Shown one piece after another: positions 26,947-35,870 of a stretch of DNA of 64,000 bases. The notes below the pieces were generated by a model. The model was given only the letters and a program-made list of their open reading frames with translations. It was not told the origin of the DNA and did no database searches. Source of the stretch: Arachnia propionica. Lineage in GTDB: Bacteria; Actinomycetota; Actinomycetes; Propionibacteriales; Propionibacteriaceae. Every line of letters begins with the position of its first letter. Within the stretch, counting starts at the first letter, position 1. The DNA lies in the NCBI RefSeq assembly GCF_003932785.1, contig NZ_RQYT01000009.1:29452-93451 (forward strand), written 5' to 3'. Both the position numbers and the translations under genes were made by a program.

Positions 26947-27106
26947 AGAGGGCGCGCGGATAGGCGAATCCACTGCGGTCGCCCCGGTGACCCCCTGACT
27001 TCGTTGTCCTCCTCGAACGCACAATCCAGTGCGCTCCTCGTCGTCCGCCTTGCCATGAGGCCACCGTGACGATCCTCGTCACGATCCCCCCATCCGCGTA
27101 CCCTCT
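26947..27106. mobile_element. 160-bp inverted-repeat element (MITE-like), copy A
   Basis: Intergenic element whose ends are inverted repeats: AGAGGGCGCGCGGATAGG at the left matches the complement of CCATCCGCGTACCCTCT at the right with few differences. Its interior is about 85% identical by eye to copy B at 38271 and to most of copy C at 62946. No open frame is conserved, so it must depend on a transposase elsewhere if it is mobile. No clear target duplication is visible. It fills more than half of the 296-bp gap between the small PH-domain gene and the GNAT gene; the remainder shows nothing I can name except a TAAGCT box at 27106-27111 next to its right end. Confidence 0.7.
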
Positions 27107-27146
27107 AAGCTGGGCGCGTCGGTGGACCTGGAAGGGTGGTGGCACG

Positions 27147-28064
27147 ATGGACGCGCCGGGGATGGAGCAGCTGCAGCGGCTGACCGAGGAACACAATCGT
27201 TGGCTGCACGAGCTGGACCCGCTGGCCGGGCCGGTCGAGGTACCCGCCGGCGACCGCTGGGTCTCCGTCGGACCAGAACTCGTCGGCTCCTGGCAGGTCA
27301 GCCACACCGATCCGCGCGCCCCCTACGCCCTCTGGGCCCCCGATGTGGTGGAGAACCTCACCTTCCGCTCCTCCTCCCTGCCCACCACCGAGGCCTTCGC
27401 CGAGCTCCTCGCGGCGTGGCTGAGCGCCAGGGAGCCCCTCGAGGCCCGCCTCGGGGTCAACGTCCCCGCCATGGCGACGACCCTCATCCCCGCGCTGCTC
27501 GCCCACGGGTTCCACCCCACGACCAGCGCCGCGGTGCGGACCGTCAAGGATGAGCCGATCCCCGTGCCGGACCCGCACGTCCGGGTCCGCGACGCCCGCC
27601 CGGGTGATCGTGACACGATGCTGGACCTGCTGGAGGAGATGCACGTCGCGGAGCTGCCGTTCGGGGCGACGATGGGGCGTCCCGACCCCCGCGACCTCCT
27701 CGGGGTCTACGTCGACGAGGCCCTGTCGCGTCCCGGCTGGAGCTGGCTGGCCCTGAGCGACGACCGGCCGGTCGGGCTGCTCACGCTCAATCCCCCGCAG
27801 GACTCGGAGTGGGCGGCGCCCCTCGTGTCGATCCGGCCGGTGGCGTACCTCGGTTTCGCCGCGGTGACCGCGGCCACCCGGGGCTCCGGGGTGGGACGGG
27901 CGCTCGTCGCCCACGCCATGTCCCGGGCCGCCGGGGCCGGGTGCGCCGCCGTCGTGCTCGACCACGCCTCCTTGTCGCCGCTGTCCTCGCCGTTCTGGCA
28001 CCGGCAGGGTTTTCGGCCGTTGTGGAGTCGCTGGGCCCGTCCGGACAGCCTCGGCGGCCGATGA
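27147..28064 (+). CDS. GNAT family N-acetyltransferase
   Basis: 305-aa protein. The C-terminal half (about 155-300) is a GNAT fold: VRVRDARPGDRDTMLDLL at its start, the acetyl-CoA loop GSGVGRALVAHAM near 250-262, and a terminal FWHRQGFRPLW. The N-terminal 150 residues resemble a second, degenerate GNAT-like half without an acetyl-CoA loop, so a tandem-GNAT architecture is possible. The ATG at 27147 follows AAGGGTGG. A TAAGCT -10-like box sits at 27106-27111, touching the MITE-like element. It is one base upstream of recC. The substrate is unknown. Confidence 0.82.
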   Translation: MDAPGMEQLQRLTEEHNRWLHELDPLAGPVEVPAGDRWVSVGPELVGSWQVSHTDPRAPYALWAPDVVENLTFRSSSLPTTEAFAELLAAWLSAREPLEARLGVNVPAMATTLIPALLAHGFHPTTSAAVRTVKDEPIPVPDPHVRVRDARPGDRDTMLDLLEEMHVAELPFGATMGRPDPRDLLGVYVDEALSRPGWSWLALSDDRPVGLLTLNPPQDSEWAAPLVSIRPVAYLGFAAVTAATRGSGVGRALVAHAMSRAAGAGCAAVVLDHASLSPLSSPFWHRQGFRPLWSRWARPDSLGGR

Positions 28065-28065
28065 G

Positions 28066-30960
28066 ATGGCGACGCTGCGACGGCACACCGCGGCCCGATG
28101 GGACGACCTGATCGACGGCCTCGCGGCCTGGGCGCGGGATCTGGGGCTGGGGGTCCTCGACCGGGCCCGGGTCATCGTGCCCTCCCCGGCCGTCGGACGG
28201 CTCGCAGGTCAGGCGTTGGCCGGGCGACTCGGCATCCTGGCCGGGATCGTCTTCGTCACCCCGGAGGAGTGGCGGATCGAGCGGGAACGCAGCCTGGGCG
28301 ACGGGGAGTCCTCGCCGTGGCGGGGCCGTGCCCTGCACCTCGCGGTCTGGGAGGCGCTGCAGGATCCCGCGCTCCTGGGTGAGCACCGTGCCCTGGCCGC
28401 GCACCTGGCTGACGGGCGCATCCTGGAGGCGTCCCGACGCATCGCCCGGGTCCTGGCCGTCCACGTCGAGCATCGCCTGGATCTCGTGGCGGGCTGGTTG
28501 AGTGATCCCGATCCCGCCGGCCTGCCCGAGCACCTCGCCTGGCTTCCCGAGCTGTTCGTCCGGGTCAGCGAGCTCCTTGAATGGGATCCCGTGGAGGAGT
28601 TCGAGCGGTTGCGCAGTGAACTGCCCCAGCTCGAGGACCTCCCCACCGCCATGCTGTTGTGTCCCGACCTCTCCCCCACCACCGAGTTGCTGCTCGCCGC
28701 CGGTCCCGCGGACGTCGTCGACTTCGAGCTCGACGGCACCGCCCGGCCGACGAGTGTCACGTGGCTGGGATCGCACGGCCCGCAGCGGCAGGTCGAGCTG
28801 GTCCGCGACGAGCTGTGTCACCTGCTCGCCGCGCATCCGGAGCTGGAGCCCCGCGACATCCTCCTCGTCGTCGACGACCCGGCGGCTTGGTGGCCGGCCC
28901 TCACCGCCGCCCTCGCGCCGACGAGCGGCGGCGCCACCCGGCCCCATCCCGGACGCTCCCTGCGCCTGCAGCGTCCCCCCGCCGCCCGGGAGCCCAACCC
29001 GGTGCTGGCGCTGGTGGCCGAGGCGACGCGGCTGGCGGAGTCGCGCGTCGAGGCCTCGACCGCGCTCGACCTGCTGGGCCGGGCACCGCTGCGGCACCGC
29101 TGGTCGCTGCCGGAGCGCCCGGAGTTGGCGGAGCTGCTGGCGCGGGCCGGGGTCCGGTGGGGTCTGGATGCGCAGCACCGGGCCGCGCACGGACTGCCGG
29201 GGGTGACCCAGAACACCCTGGCGCGGGGACTGGACCGGCTGCTGGCGGGGATCACCCTCGCCCCCGACAGCCTCGCCCTGCCCATCGCGGGCGCGGAGGG
29301 AGTGACCTCACCCCAGCTGGAGGTGATCGGGGCGCTGACGGAGCTGTACTCGCGGCTGCGTCGCCACTCGCTCGACTCCGAGGCGGCAACGGTGCCGACG
29401 TGGGTGCAGCGCTCCCTCGGGCTCATCACGGGGACGATGTCCCTGCCCCGGGACGAGGAGTGGTTGCTGGAGGAGGCCACGACCCGGCTGGCCGCGCTGG
29501 CCCGGGAGACCACCCTCAGCCCCGTCGTCGTCACCGCCGCCCAGTTCGCCCGCCTCGTCGACGAGCTGGCCGCCCGGCCCAGCGCCCGCCCCGTCGTGGG
29601 GAACGGCGGGATGACCGTCGCCACCCCTGAGGAGGTTCCGGGCGCGGGTTTCAAGGTCGTGGCCCTGCTCGGACTCGATGACCCACCGGCTGCCGCCATG
29701 CCCGACGTCCCCGACCCGGCCCAGCTCCCCGACGCCCGGGAGGCGTGGTTCACCGCGTTGCTGGCCTCCGCCCGGGGCGCCGAGCACCTCGTCGTGACCC
29801 ACCAGGCGCGGAGCAGCGTCACGGGGGACCCGCTCGAGGCGCCGACGGTGCTGGATCGCCTGGCGAGGTCGCTCGACCTCGCCCCCGATGTCCGGCAGGG
29901 CACGGCGACACCCCATGCCGCGGCGAACTTCCGGGGCCCGCGGCCGAGTTTCGACGCGCAGGCTCTGGCGGCGGCGCGACTCCAGGCCGATCGCGCCGTC
30001 AAGGCGCCGACGGCGTGCACCCGGCGGCGCCGCTCGGTCCTGGCCCTGCCGGAGTTGCCGTCCTCGCCCCGGGTGACGGTGGAGGAGGTGGCCCGGTTCC
30101 TCAAGGATCCCGCCCTGGCCTTCCTGAGGGAACGGGCGGGGATCCGTCCTCTCACCCCGGAGGATCCCAGCGACGACCTCGCCCTGACCGTCTCCGGACT
30201 CGACGCGTGGGGGGTCCGCTCCCGGCTGCTCGCCGCCGCCCGGGCGGGCGAACCCCCGTGGGATGCGGCCAGGGCGGAACAGCGTCGTGAACTCCTCCCG
30301 ATCGGTCAGCTCGGCCGTTCCGGTCTGGAGGCGGATCTGGAACTCATCGGGGCGCTGTGGTTGCAGGCGCGGGACGACTGGGAGGCCCCGGTCACGGATC
30401 ACCCCGTCTCCGTCGAGGTTGGGGGGACGCGCCTCGTCGGGCAGGTGCGGCTGCGTGGGGACCAGATCGTGGTGATGACCCCGAGCCAACCGCCCGGCCC
30501 CTTGTTCGAGCCCTGGGTCCAGATCCTGGCCCTGGCCGCGTCGGGGAGATACGCCCGGGCCCGGATCCACCACCTGCGGCAGGACTTCGGTCGTTCACAC
30601 ACCCAGGTGACGACGCTGGAGGTCCCCCCGAACGCCGCTGAGGTGCTGGGGTGGCTGGTTCGCGGGACGGTCCTGTCCCGGTCGCGGTTGGTTCCGGTCC
30701 CCGCCGGCCCTGCGCGGGAACTCGTCCAGGGCCTGCGAACGGGCAGACCTGCCCCGGAGGCCTGGTCCCGTCCCGTCGACGCATACGACTCCCCCTGGGC
30801 GTGGCGTCCCGGACACTGGGAGCACTTCTACGACCAGACCGCGGACCAGCTGTGGGTGGACCCACCCCAACCCGAGGACCCGCCCGGCGACGACCGGTTC
30901 GGCTCCTTCGGGCGATGGGCCTTCGCACTCCACGCCCCCCTCCTGGAGGCCACACGATGA
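28066..30960 (+). CDS. recC: RecC, exodeoxyribonuclease V gamma subunit
   Basis: Non-motor scaffold and Chi-recognition subunit of RecBCD, 964 aa, shorter than the roughly 1100 aa of many RecC proteins. Evidence is the pattern of a degenerate helicase (LEPRDILLVVDDPAAWWPAL, GGMTVATPEEVPGAGFKVVALLGLDD in blocks) and a degenerate nuclease-like C-terminus, together with a 4-bp overlap with recB and recD next in line. RecC is poorly conserved, so synteny carries weight. The ATG at 28066 starts 1 bp after the GNAT stop; no strong ribosome site is seen. Confidence 0.88.
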   Translation: MATLRRHTAARWDDLIDGLAAWARDLGLGVLDRARVIVPSPAVGRLAGQALAGRLGILAGIVFVTPEEWRIERERSLGDGESSPWRGRALHLAVWEALQDPALLGEHRALAAHLADGRILEASRRIARVLAVHVEHRLDLVAGWLSDPDPAGLPEHLAWLPELFVRVSELLEWDPVEEFERLRSELPQLEDLPTAMLLCPDLSPTTELLLAAGPADVVDFELDGTARPTSVTWLGSHGPQRQVELVRDELCHLLAAHPELEPRDILLVVDDPAAWWPALTAALAPTSGGATRPHPGRSLRLQRPPAAREPNPVLALVAEATRLAESRVEASTALDLLGRAPLRHRWSLPERPELAELLARAGVRWGLDAQHRAAHGLPGVTQNTLARGLDRLLAGITLAPDSLALPIAGAEGVTSPQLEVIGALTELYSRLRRHSLDSEAATVPTWVQRSLGLITGTMSLPRDEEWLLEEATTRLAALARETTLSPVVVTAAQFARLVDELAARPSARPVVGNGGMTVATPEEVPGAGFKVVALLGLDDPPAAAMPDVPDPAQLPDAREAWFTALLASARGAEHLVVTHQARSSVTGDPLEAPTVLDRLARSLDLAPDVRQGTATPHAAANFRGPRPSFDAQALAAARLQADRAVKAPTACTRRRRSVLALPELPSSPRVTVEEVARFLKDPALAFLRERAGIRPLTPEDPSDDLALTVSGLDAWGVRSRLLAAARAGEPPWDAARAEQRRELLPIGQLGRSGLEADLELIGALWLQARDDWEAPVTDHPVSVEVGGTRLVGQVRLRGDQIVVMTPSQPPGPLFEPWVQILALAASGRYARARIHHLRQDFGRSHTQVTTLEVPPNAAEVLGWLVRGTVLSRSRLVPVPAGPARELVQGLRTGRPAPEAWSRPVDAYDSPWAWRPGHWEHFYDQTADQLWVDPPQPEDPPGDDRFGSFGRWAFALHAPLLEATR

Positions 30961-33900
30961 TCTTCGACATCACGGGCGACCTGCCCGACGGTTCCCTGCT
31001 GCTGGAGGCCAGCGCGGGCACGGGCAAGACCTGGACGATCGCCGGCCTGGCGGCGCGCCTCATCGCCGAGTACGACGTGCCCATCCGGCAGCTGCTGGTC
31101 ATCACGTTCAGCAAGGCGGCCGCCTCAGAACTCCGCGGCCGCCTCCACCGTCGCCTGGTCTCCGTCGCTTCGGAGATCGAAAGGGCCAGGACGGGGACGA
31201 CGCCGAGCGACCCGGTCGCCGCGCTGCTCGCGTCGTCGATGCCCGAGGTCGCCGTGACGCGGCTCCGGCGAGCCCTCGACGAGTTCGACTCCGCCACCGT
31301 CGCCACCATCCACTCGTTCTGCCAGGAGCAGCTGCGCTCCCTCGGGGTGCTGGGTGACTGGGACGGGGAGGAGGTTGCCGCGGATCTGCGCCGCCTCGTC
31401 ACGCAGTGCGCCACCGACGAGTACCTGCGCCGGTACCGCGACCTGCAGGTGCCGCCGTTGGAGGCCAGACGTGCCCTCACGGTCGCGCAGGTCGCGGCCC
31501 CCTCCCGGCTGGGGCTGGTCTCCGACGACCGTGAGGCCCTGTCCTTCCACGAGGCGGTCCGCGACGACTTCGATCGACGGCGGCGCGAGCAGCGGCTGCT
31601 GTCCTTCGACGATCTGCCCCGCCGGCTGCGGCACCTCGTCACGGACTCGCCCGTCGCGGATCTGGTCCGAGCCGAGTTGGCCCGTCGCTTCCCCTTCGTC
31701 CTCGTGGACGAGTTCCAGGACACCGATCCCGACCAGTGGGAGATCCTCAAGCGATGCTTCGTCGAACGCGACGACGCCAGCGTCATCCTCATCGGCGATC
31801 CCAAGCAGTCGATCTACGGGTTCCGCAGCGCCGACCTGGGCTGCTACCTGGAGGCCGCCCGCCTCATGCCGCGACGAACCCTCGGCGCGAACCACCGCAG
31901 CGAGCCCGGCATCGTCAACGGGGTGAGGGAGCTGTTCGGGGACGTGGAGGTCGGCCCCGGGATCCGGGTGGAACCCGTGGATGCGGCCCGGGACGGGGCA
32001 CTCGGAGCCCTGGAACTGCCCGACGATCCCGGCGCCCGGGTGTGGATCCGCGGCATGGCAGCCGAGCAGGGGGAACAGAGCGAGAAGGTGGTCACGGCCG
32101 ATGTCGTCGCCCACGTGAAGGCCCTGCTCAGCCACGGCACCCTCCGGCACGACGACACCACCCGCCCGCTGGGCCCCTCGGACATCGCCGTGCTGACCCG
32201 CACCCGCGGCCGGGCCGTCCAGCTCGTCCACGCCCTCCAGGCAGCCGGGGTCCCAGCCACCTTCCTGGGCGGCGGTTCCGTGCTCCGATCCCCCGCGGTC
32301 AGGGACTGGGGCGCGGTGCTGGCCGCCGTTGCCCAGCCGACGCGCAGCCGCATCCTCGAGGCCTCGCTCGGCGACCTGCTCGGGGTGCGCCTGGGCGACC
32401 TCCTGGCCGCCCAGGACGAGTCCCCGGCCTCGCAGCGCATCCACGAGCTGGCCGCCCGGTTCGCCGCCGGTGGGGTCGCGGGTCTGGTGGGGGCGGCCCT
32501 CGACGGGGCGGCGTCCCGCCTGGTGACCCTCGGGGACGGGGAGCGACGCCTGAGCGACCTCCGTCAGATCGGCGACCTCCTCCTGACGAGCCGGGCCGGC
32601 ACCGTCGCCGACCTTCAGGCCCACCTCGAGGACCTCACCGGCCTGGACGACGTCCCGGAGCGACTCGCGAGCGACCTCCCCGCGGTGAGGGTCAGCACGA
32701 TGCACGGGGCGAAGGGGCTGGAGTACCCGGTCGTGCTGCTCCCCCAGGTCAGCGTCACCGAGGTGAACCTCAGGGGGGCGATCCCGTATGTGGACCCCTC
32801 CGGGACGCGGGTGCTCCACGTCGGCTCCCGGCCGGGGGCAAGGGATCCCCTCACCGACGTGGTGCGCGGCCAGGCCCGCGAGGAGGAGCTGCGGCTGCTG
32901 TACGTCGGCCTGACCCGTGCCAGGCACCTCGCGATCGCCTGGCACGTCATGGATCGTCGCGCCGGTTCGGGACCCCTGACGGCCCTGCTGTGCCGCGACC
33001 GGTCGGCAACGGGTCTCGCCCGTGAGTACCACCGGTACCCCGGCAGGTTCCCCTTCGACCCGGGGCTGGTACACACCTCCTCCGCCAGGAGCGCTCCCTG
33101 GACCGCACCGCAGTGGGAGCCCCCGACCGCACCGGATGAACCGTTGCAGGCCTCCGTTTTCGGCCGCGACATCGACCCGGACTGGCGTCGCACCTCCTAC
33201 TCGGGGTTGACGGCCCCCCTCCACGAGCTGGCGGGAGATGAGCCCGACCTGGATCTCATCCCCGCCGAGCTGACCGGCCCCCTGGCCACCCCATCGCCCA
33301 TGAACGGGCTGCCCGCGGGGGCGCGGTTCGGCACCGTCGTGCACGAGGTGCTGGAGGCCGTGGACTGGGCGCGACACGAGGAACACCTCCCGGTGCTGGT
33401 GCAGGAACGGGCCGCCGGGCTCGGATTGGATCCGGACCGGTCGACGCAGCTGGCCGCGGCCCTGTCGGGGGTGGTCACCACCCCGCTCGGGGACCTGTTC
33501 GACGGGGCCCTGGCTGACCTGCCGGTCGCGTCGCGGCTGCCGGAGCTGGACTTCGACCTGCCGCTCGGCGATCGGGGGGCGGCGCGCACCGTCGCCGACC
33601 TGGCCGAGGCCATGGCCGCCCACCTTCCCGCCGACGACCCGCTGGTGGAGTATCCGGCACGGCTGCTCGCCACCGATGTGGCCGTGTCGCGGTTGACCGG
33701 GATGCTCACCGGGTCCATCGACGCGGTGCTGCAGTTGCCGAACGGCGCCTTCCTCGTGGTGGACTACAAGACCAACCGGGTTCCCACCCTCCCGGACCAG
33801 GAGCTGATGGTGGGTCACTACTCGCGCGCCTCGATGGCCCAGGCGATGATGCAGGCCCACTACCCGTTGCAGGCGCTGCTGTACTGCGCGGCACTGCACC

Positions 33901-34094
33901 GCTACCTGACGTGGCGGCTCCCCGGCTACTCGCCGGAGACCCACCTGGGTGGGGTGGGTTATCTCTTCGTACGGGGCATGATCGGCCCTGAAACCCCGGT
34001 CGTGGCCGGCCACCGGACGGGGGTCTTCGCGTGGCATCCGCCCGCGGAGCTGAGCGTCGCGGTCTCCGATGTGCTGGGGGGCGGTCATGGCTGA
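30957..34094 (+). CDS. recB: RecB, exodeoxyribonuclease V beta subunit
   Basis: 3'-5' helicase and nuclease of RecBCD, 1045 aa. Helicase motifs: EASAGTGKTWTIAGL (Walker A, about 18-32), LVDEFQDTDPDQW (II), GDPKQSIYGFRSAD (III), STMHGAKGLEYPVV (V), YVGLTRARHL (VI). The C-terminal nuclease domain keeps its catalytic residues: His in FGTVVHEVLEAVDW, Asp in GSIDAVLQL, and DYKTN. The complex is therefore predicted to be fully active in double-strand-break processing. The ATG at 30957 overlaps the recC stop; the longer frame upstream is out of phase with recC and unsupported. Confidence 0.94.
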   Translation: MIFDITGDLPDGSLLLEASAGTGKTWTIAGLAARLIAEYDVPIRQLLVITFSKAAASELRGRLHRRLVSVASEIERARTGTTPSDPVAALLASSMPEVAVTRLRRALDEFDSATVATIHSFCQEQLRSLGVLGDWDGEEVAADLRRLVTQCATDEYLRRYRDLQVPPLEARRALTVAQVAAPSRLGLVSDDREALSFHEAVRDDFDRRRREQRLLSFDDLPRRLRHLVTDSPVADLVRAELARRFPFVLVDEFQDTDPDQWEILKRCFVERDDASVILIGDPKQSIYGFRSADLGCYLEAARLMPRRTLGANHRSEPGIVNGVRELFGDVEVGPGIRVEPVDAARDGALGALELPDDPGARVWIRGMAAEQGEQSEKVVTADVVAHVKALLSHGTLRHDDTTRPLGPSDIAVLTRTRGRAVQLVHALQAAGVPATFLGGGSVLRSPAVRDWGAVLAAVAQPTRSRILEASLGDLLGVRLGDLLAAQDESPASQRIHELAARFAAGGVAGLVGAALDGAASRLVTLGDGERRLSDLRQIGDLLLTSRAGTVADLQAHLEDLTGLDDVPERLASDLPAVRVSTMHGAKGLEYPVVLLPQVSVTEVNLRGAIPYVDPSGTRVLHVGSRPGARDPLTDVVRGQAREEELRLLYVGLTRARHLAIAWHVMDRRAGSGPLTALLCRDRSATGLAREYHRYPGRFPFDPGLVHTSSARSAPWTAPQWEPPTAPDEPLQASVFGRDIDPDWRRTSYSGLTAPLHELAGDEPDLDLIPAELTGPLATPSPMNGLPAGARFGTVVHEVLEAVDWARHEEHLPVLVQERAAGLGLDPDRSTQLAAALSGVVTTPLGDLFDGALADLPVASRLPELDFDLPLGDRGAARTVADLAEAMAAHLPADDPLVEYPARLLATDVAVSRLTGMLTGSIDAVLQLPNGAFLVVDYKTNRVPTLPDQELMVGHYSRASMAQAMMQAHYPLQALLYCAALHRYLTWRLPGYSPETHLGGVGYLFVRGMIGPETPVVAGHRTGVFAWHPPAELSVAVSDVLGGGHG

Positions 34095-35814
34095 GTTCGA
34101 GATCCCGGTGGCGGCCACCGGCATTCTGCGCGACTTCGCGGCGGCGGGGATGATCGGGCTCGCCGACTTCCACCTGGCGCGACGGATGGCGGCGTACTGC
34201 GGGGAGCAGGACGAGTCGGTGCTGCTGGCGCTGGCCCTCACGGCTCGCGAGCTGCGCCTGGGCTCGCTCTGCCTCGACCTCACCACCGCCGCCGACCTCG
34301 TCGTGCCGGGGGCCGTGGACGACGGTTCCGTCACCGAGGCGGCGGAACTGCCCTGGCCGGAGCCAGGCGCATGGATGACGGCGGTCGCTGCCTCCCCCGC
34401 CGTGGCGACCAGCCCCGAGCAGGACCGTCCGTTCCGGCTGGAGGGGAACCTGCTCTACCTGGCGCGGTGCCACGCGGAGGAGCGGCTGGTGGAGCAGCGG
34501 CTGCGTCACCGCAGCGAGCTCGACCCGCCCCCAGCCCCGCCGGAACTCGCCGAGGCGACGGGGATGCGACCCGACGCGTCCCAGGACGCCGCCGTGCAGG
34601 CCGCGGTGACGTCGCGGACCTCGGTCATCACGGGCGGGCCGGGTTCGGGGAAGACGACGGTGGTGGCCCGGATCCTCGACAGCCTCGCCGTCGCCCCTGT
34701 CACGGTGGCGTTGGCCGCCCCCACCGGCAAGGCGGCGTCACGCCTGGAGACCTCCGTGCTGGGGAAGCTCCGCCGCCCGGAACAGGTGCAGCTGCGGGCG
34801 GGCACGCTGCACTCGTTGCTGGGGGTGATCCCGGGACGCGACGCCCGCAGCCACGACCGCCGCAACCCCCTGCCGTTCGACGTGGTCGTGGTGGACGAGT
34901 CCTCCATGGTGTCGTCGACGATGATGGCGTGGCTCCTCGACGCCGTCGCCGACGACACCCGGCTCGTGCTCATCGGGGATCCGGATCAGCTGGCCTCCGT
35001 CGAGGCCGGGGCCGTCCTCGCCGACATCTCGCGGGTCCCCGGCCTGGTGACGAGCCGCAGCGGTCCCGCCGTGGCGCGGCTCACCGGCTCGCACCGCAAC
35101 GCCGGGGACATCGGACGGTTGGCGGAGGCCATCCGCACCGGCGATGCCGACGAGGTGCTGTCGCTCGTCGCCGCGTCGGAGTGGTGCACCCTCGACCCGT
35201 ACAGCGGCAGGGAGGACCTGACGGAGCTGCCGAGCCTCGAGCAGGCGGTCACAGGACCCGCCGAGACGGTGCTGCGAGCTGCCCGGGAGGGCGATGCGGA
35301 GGCGGCGGTGGCTGCGCTGGAGGTGCACCGGTTGCTCTGTGCCCACCGGGCGGGCCCGTTCGGGACCGGGCACTGGCAGCAGGTGGTGCGTCGCCATCTC
35401 GCCGATCGGTTCCCCGACCTCGCCCCGGAGGGTGGCCCCTACGCGGGGCAACCCCTCATCGTGACGCGGAACTCCGACGTGGTGAGCAACGGTGAGGTCG
35501 CGGTGCTCGTGGCCCGGGGCGGCAGGCTGCTGGCCGCGCTGGACCGCGGGGATCACGTCGACCTGCTCAACCCGCTGCAGCTGGATGCCGCGCAGGAGCT
35601 CCACGCCATGACCATCCACAAGTCGCAGGGCAGCGAGTTCGACGCGGTGAGCGTGATCCTCCCGCCGATGGGCTCGCCGTTGTTGACCCGGGAGCTGCTC
35701 TACACCGCGGTCACCCGGGCCCGGCGACAGGTCCGGCTGTTCGGGTCACCGGAGGCCCTGGTCTCGGCCGTGGTGACCCCGACCAGACGCGCCAGCGGCC
35801 TCGGGAAACGGTAG
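34087..35814 (+). CDS. recD: RecD, exodeoxyribonuclease V alpha subunit
   Basis: 5'-3' helicase of RecBCD, 575 aa. It has an N-terminal RecB-binding region, Walker A TGGPGSGKTTVVARIL (about 181-196), VVVDESSMV (II), GDPDQLASVEAGAVLADI (III), the MTIHKSQGSEFDAV motif, and LLYTAVTRARRQVRLFG (VI). The ATG at 34087 overlaps recB by 8 bp. The last codons run into the first of three 23-bp tandem repeats, and a 44-bp piece of its 3' end (35713-35756) recurs at 37134-37177 on the far side of the next gene. Confidence 0.94.
   Translation: MAEFEIPVAATGILRDFAAAGMIGLADFHLARRMAAYCGEQDESVLLALALTARELRLGSLCLDLTTAADLVVPGAVDDGSVTEAAELPWPEPGAWMTAVAASPAVATSPEQDRPFRLEGNLLYLARCHAEERLVEQRLRHRSELDPPPAPPELAEATGMRPDASQDAAVQAAVTSRTSVITGGPGSGKTTVVARILDSLAVAPVTVALAAPTGKAASRLETSVLGKLRRPEQVQLRAGTLHSLLGVIPGRDARSHDRRNPLPFDVVVVDESSMVSSTMMAWLLDAVADDTRLVLIGDPDQLASVEAGAVLADISRVPGLVTSRSGPAVARLTGSHRNAGDIGRLAEAIRTGDADEVLSLVAASEWCTLDPYSGREDLTELPSLEQAVTGPAETVLRAAREGDAEAAVAALEVHRLLCAHRAGPFGTGHWQQVVRRHLADRFPDLAPEGGPYAGQPLIVTRNSDVVSNGEVAVLVARGGRLLAALDRGDHVDLLNPLQLDAAQELHAMTIHKSQGSEFDAVSVILPPMGSPLLTRELLYTAVTRARRQVRLFGSPEALVSAVVTPTRRASGLGKR
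35713..35756 (+). repeat. recD 3'-end segment duplicated at 37134 (left copy)
   Basis: This 44-bp stretch encodes the end of RecD helicase motif VI (TRARRQVRLFGSPEA). The copy at 37134-37177 matches at 41 of 44 positions by direct comparison. The two copies bracket the DUF4143 gene with a 1421-bp period, which suggests that gene arrived by an insertion or recombination that duplicated part of recD. Confidence 0.85.
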
Positions 35815-35870
35815 CGTAACCACCCGGAAAACGGTAGCGTAACTACCCGGGAAATGGTAGCGTAACCATG
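35802..35870 (+). promoter_or_regulatory. Three 23-bp tandem repeats ending at the start codon of the DUF4143 gene
   Basis: Exactly three 23-bp units at 35802-35824, 35825-35847 and 35848-35870 differ at only a few positions. Each contains GGTAGCGTAAC; in the middle unit the core GGTAG-cgtaa-CTACC is a perfect dyad. The last unit ends in the GTG initiation site (35870-35872), and its TAGCGT (35858-35863) is a TANNNT-type -10 box six bases before that GTG, so a leaderless transcript is likely. The first unit overlaps the recD stop. An operator for autoregulation is the simplest reading (inference). Confidence 0.6.
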
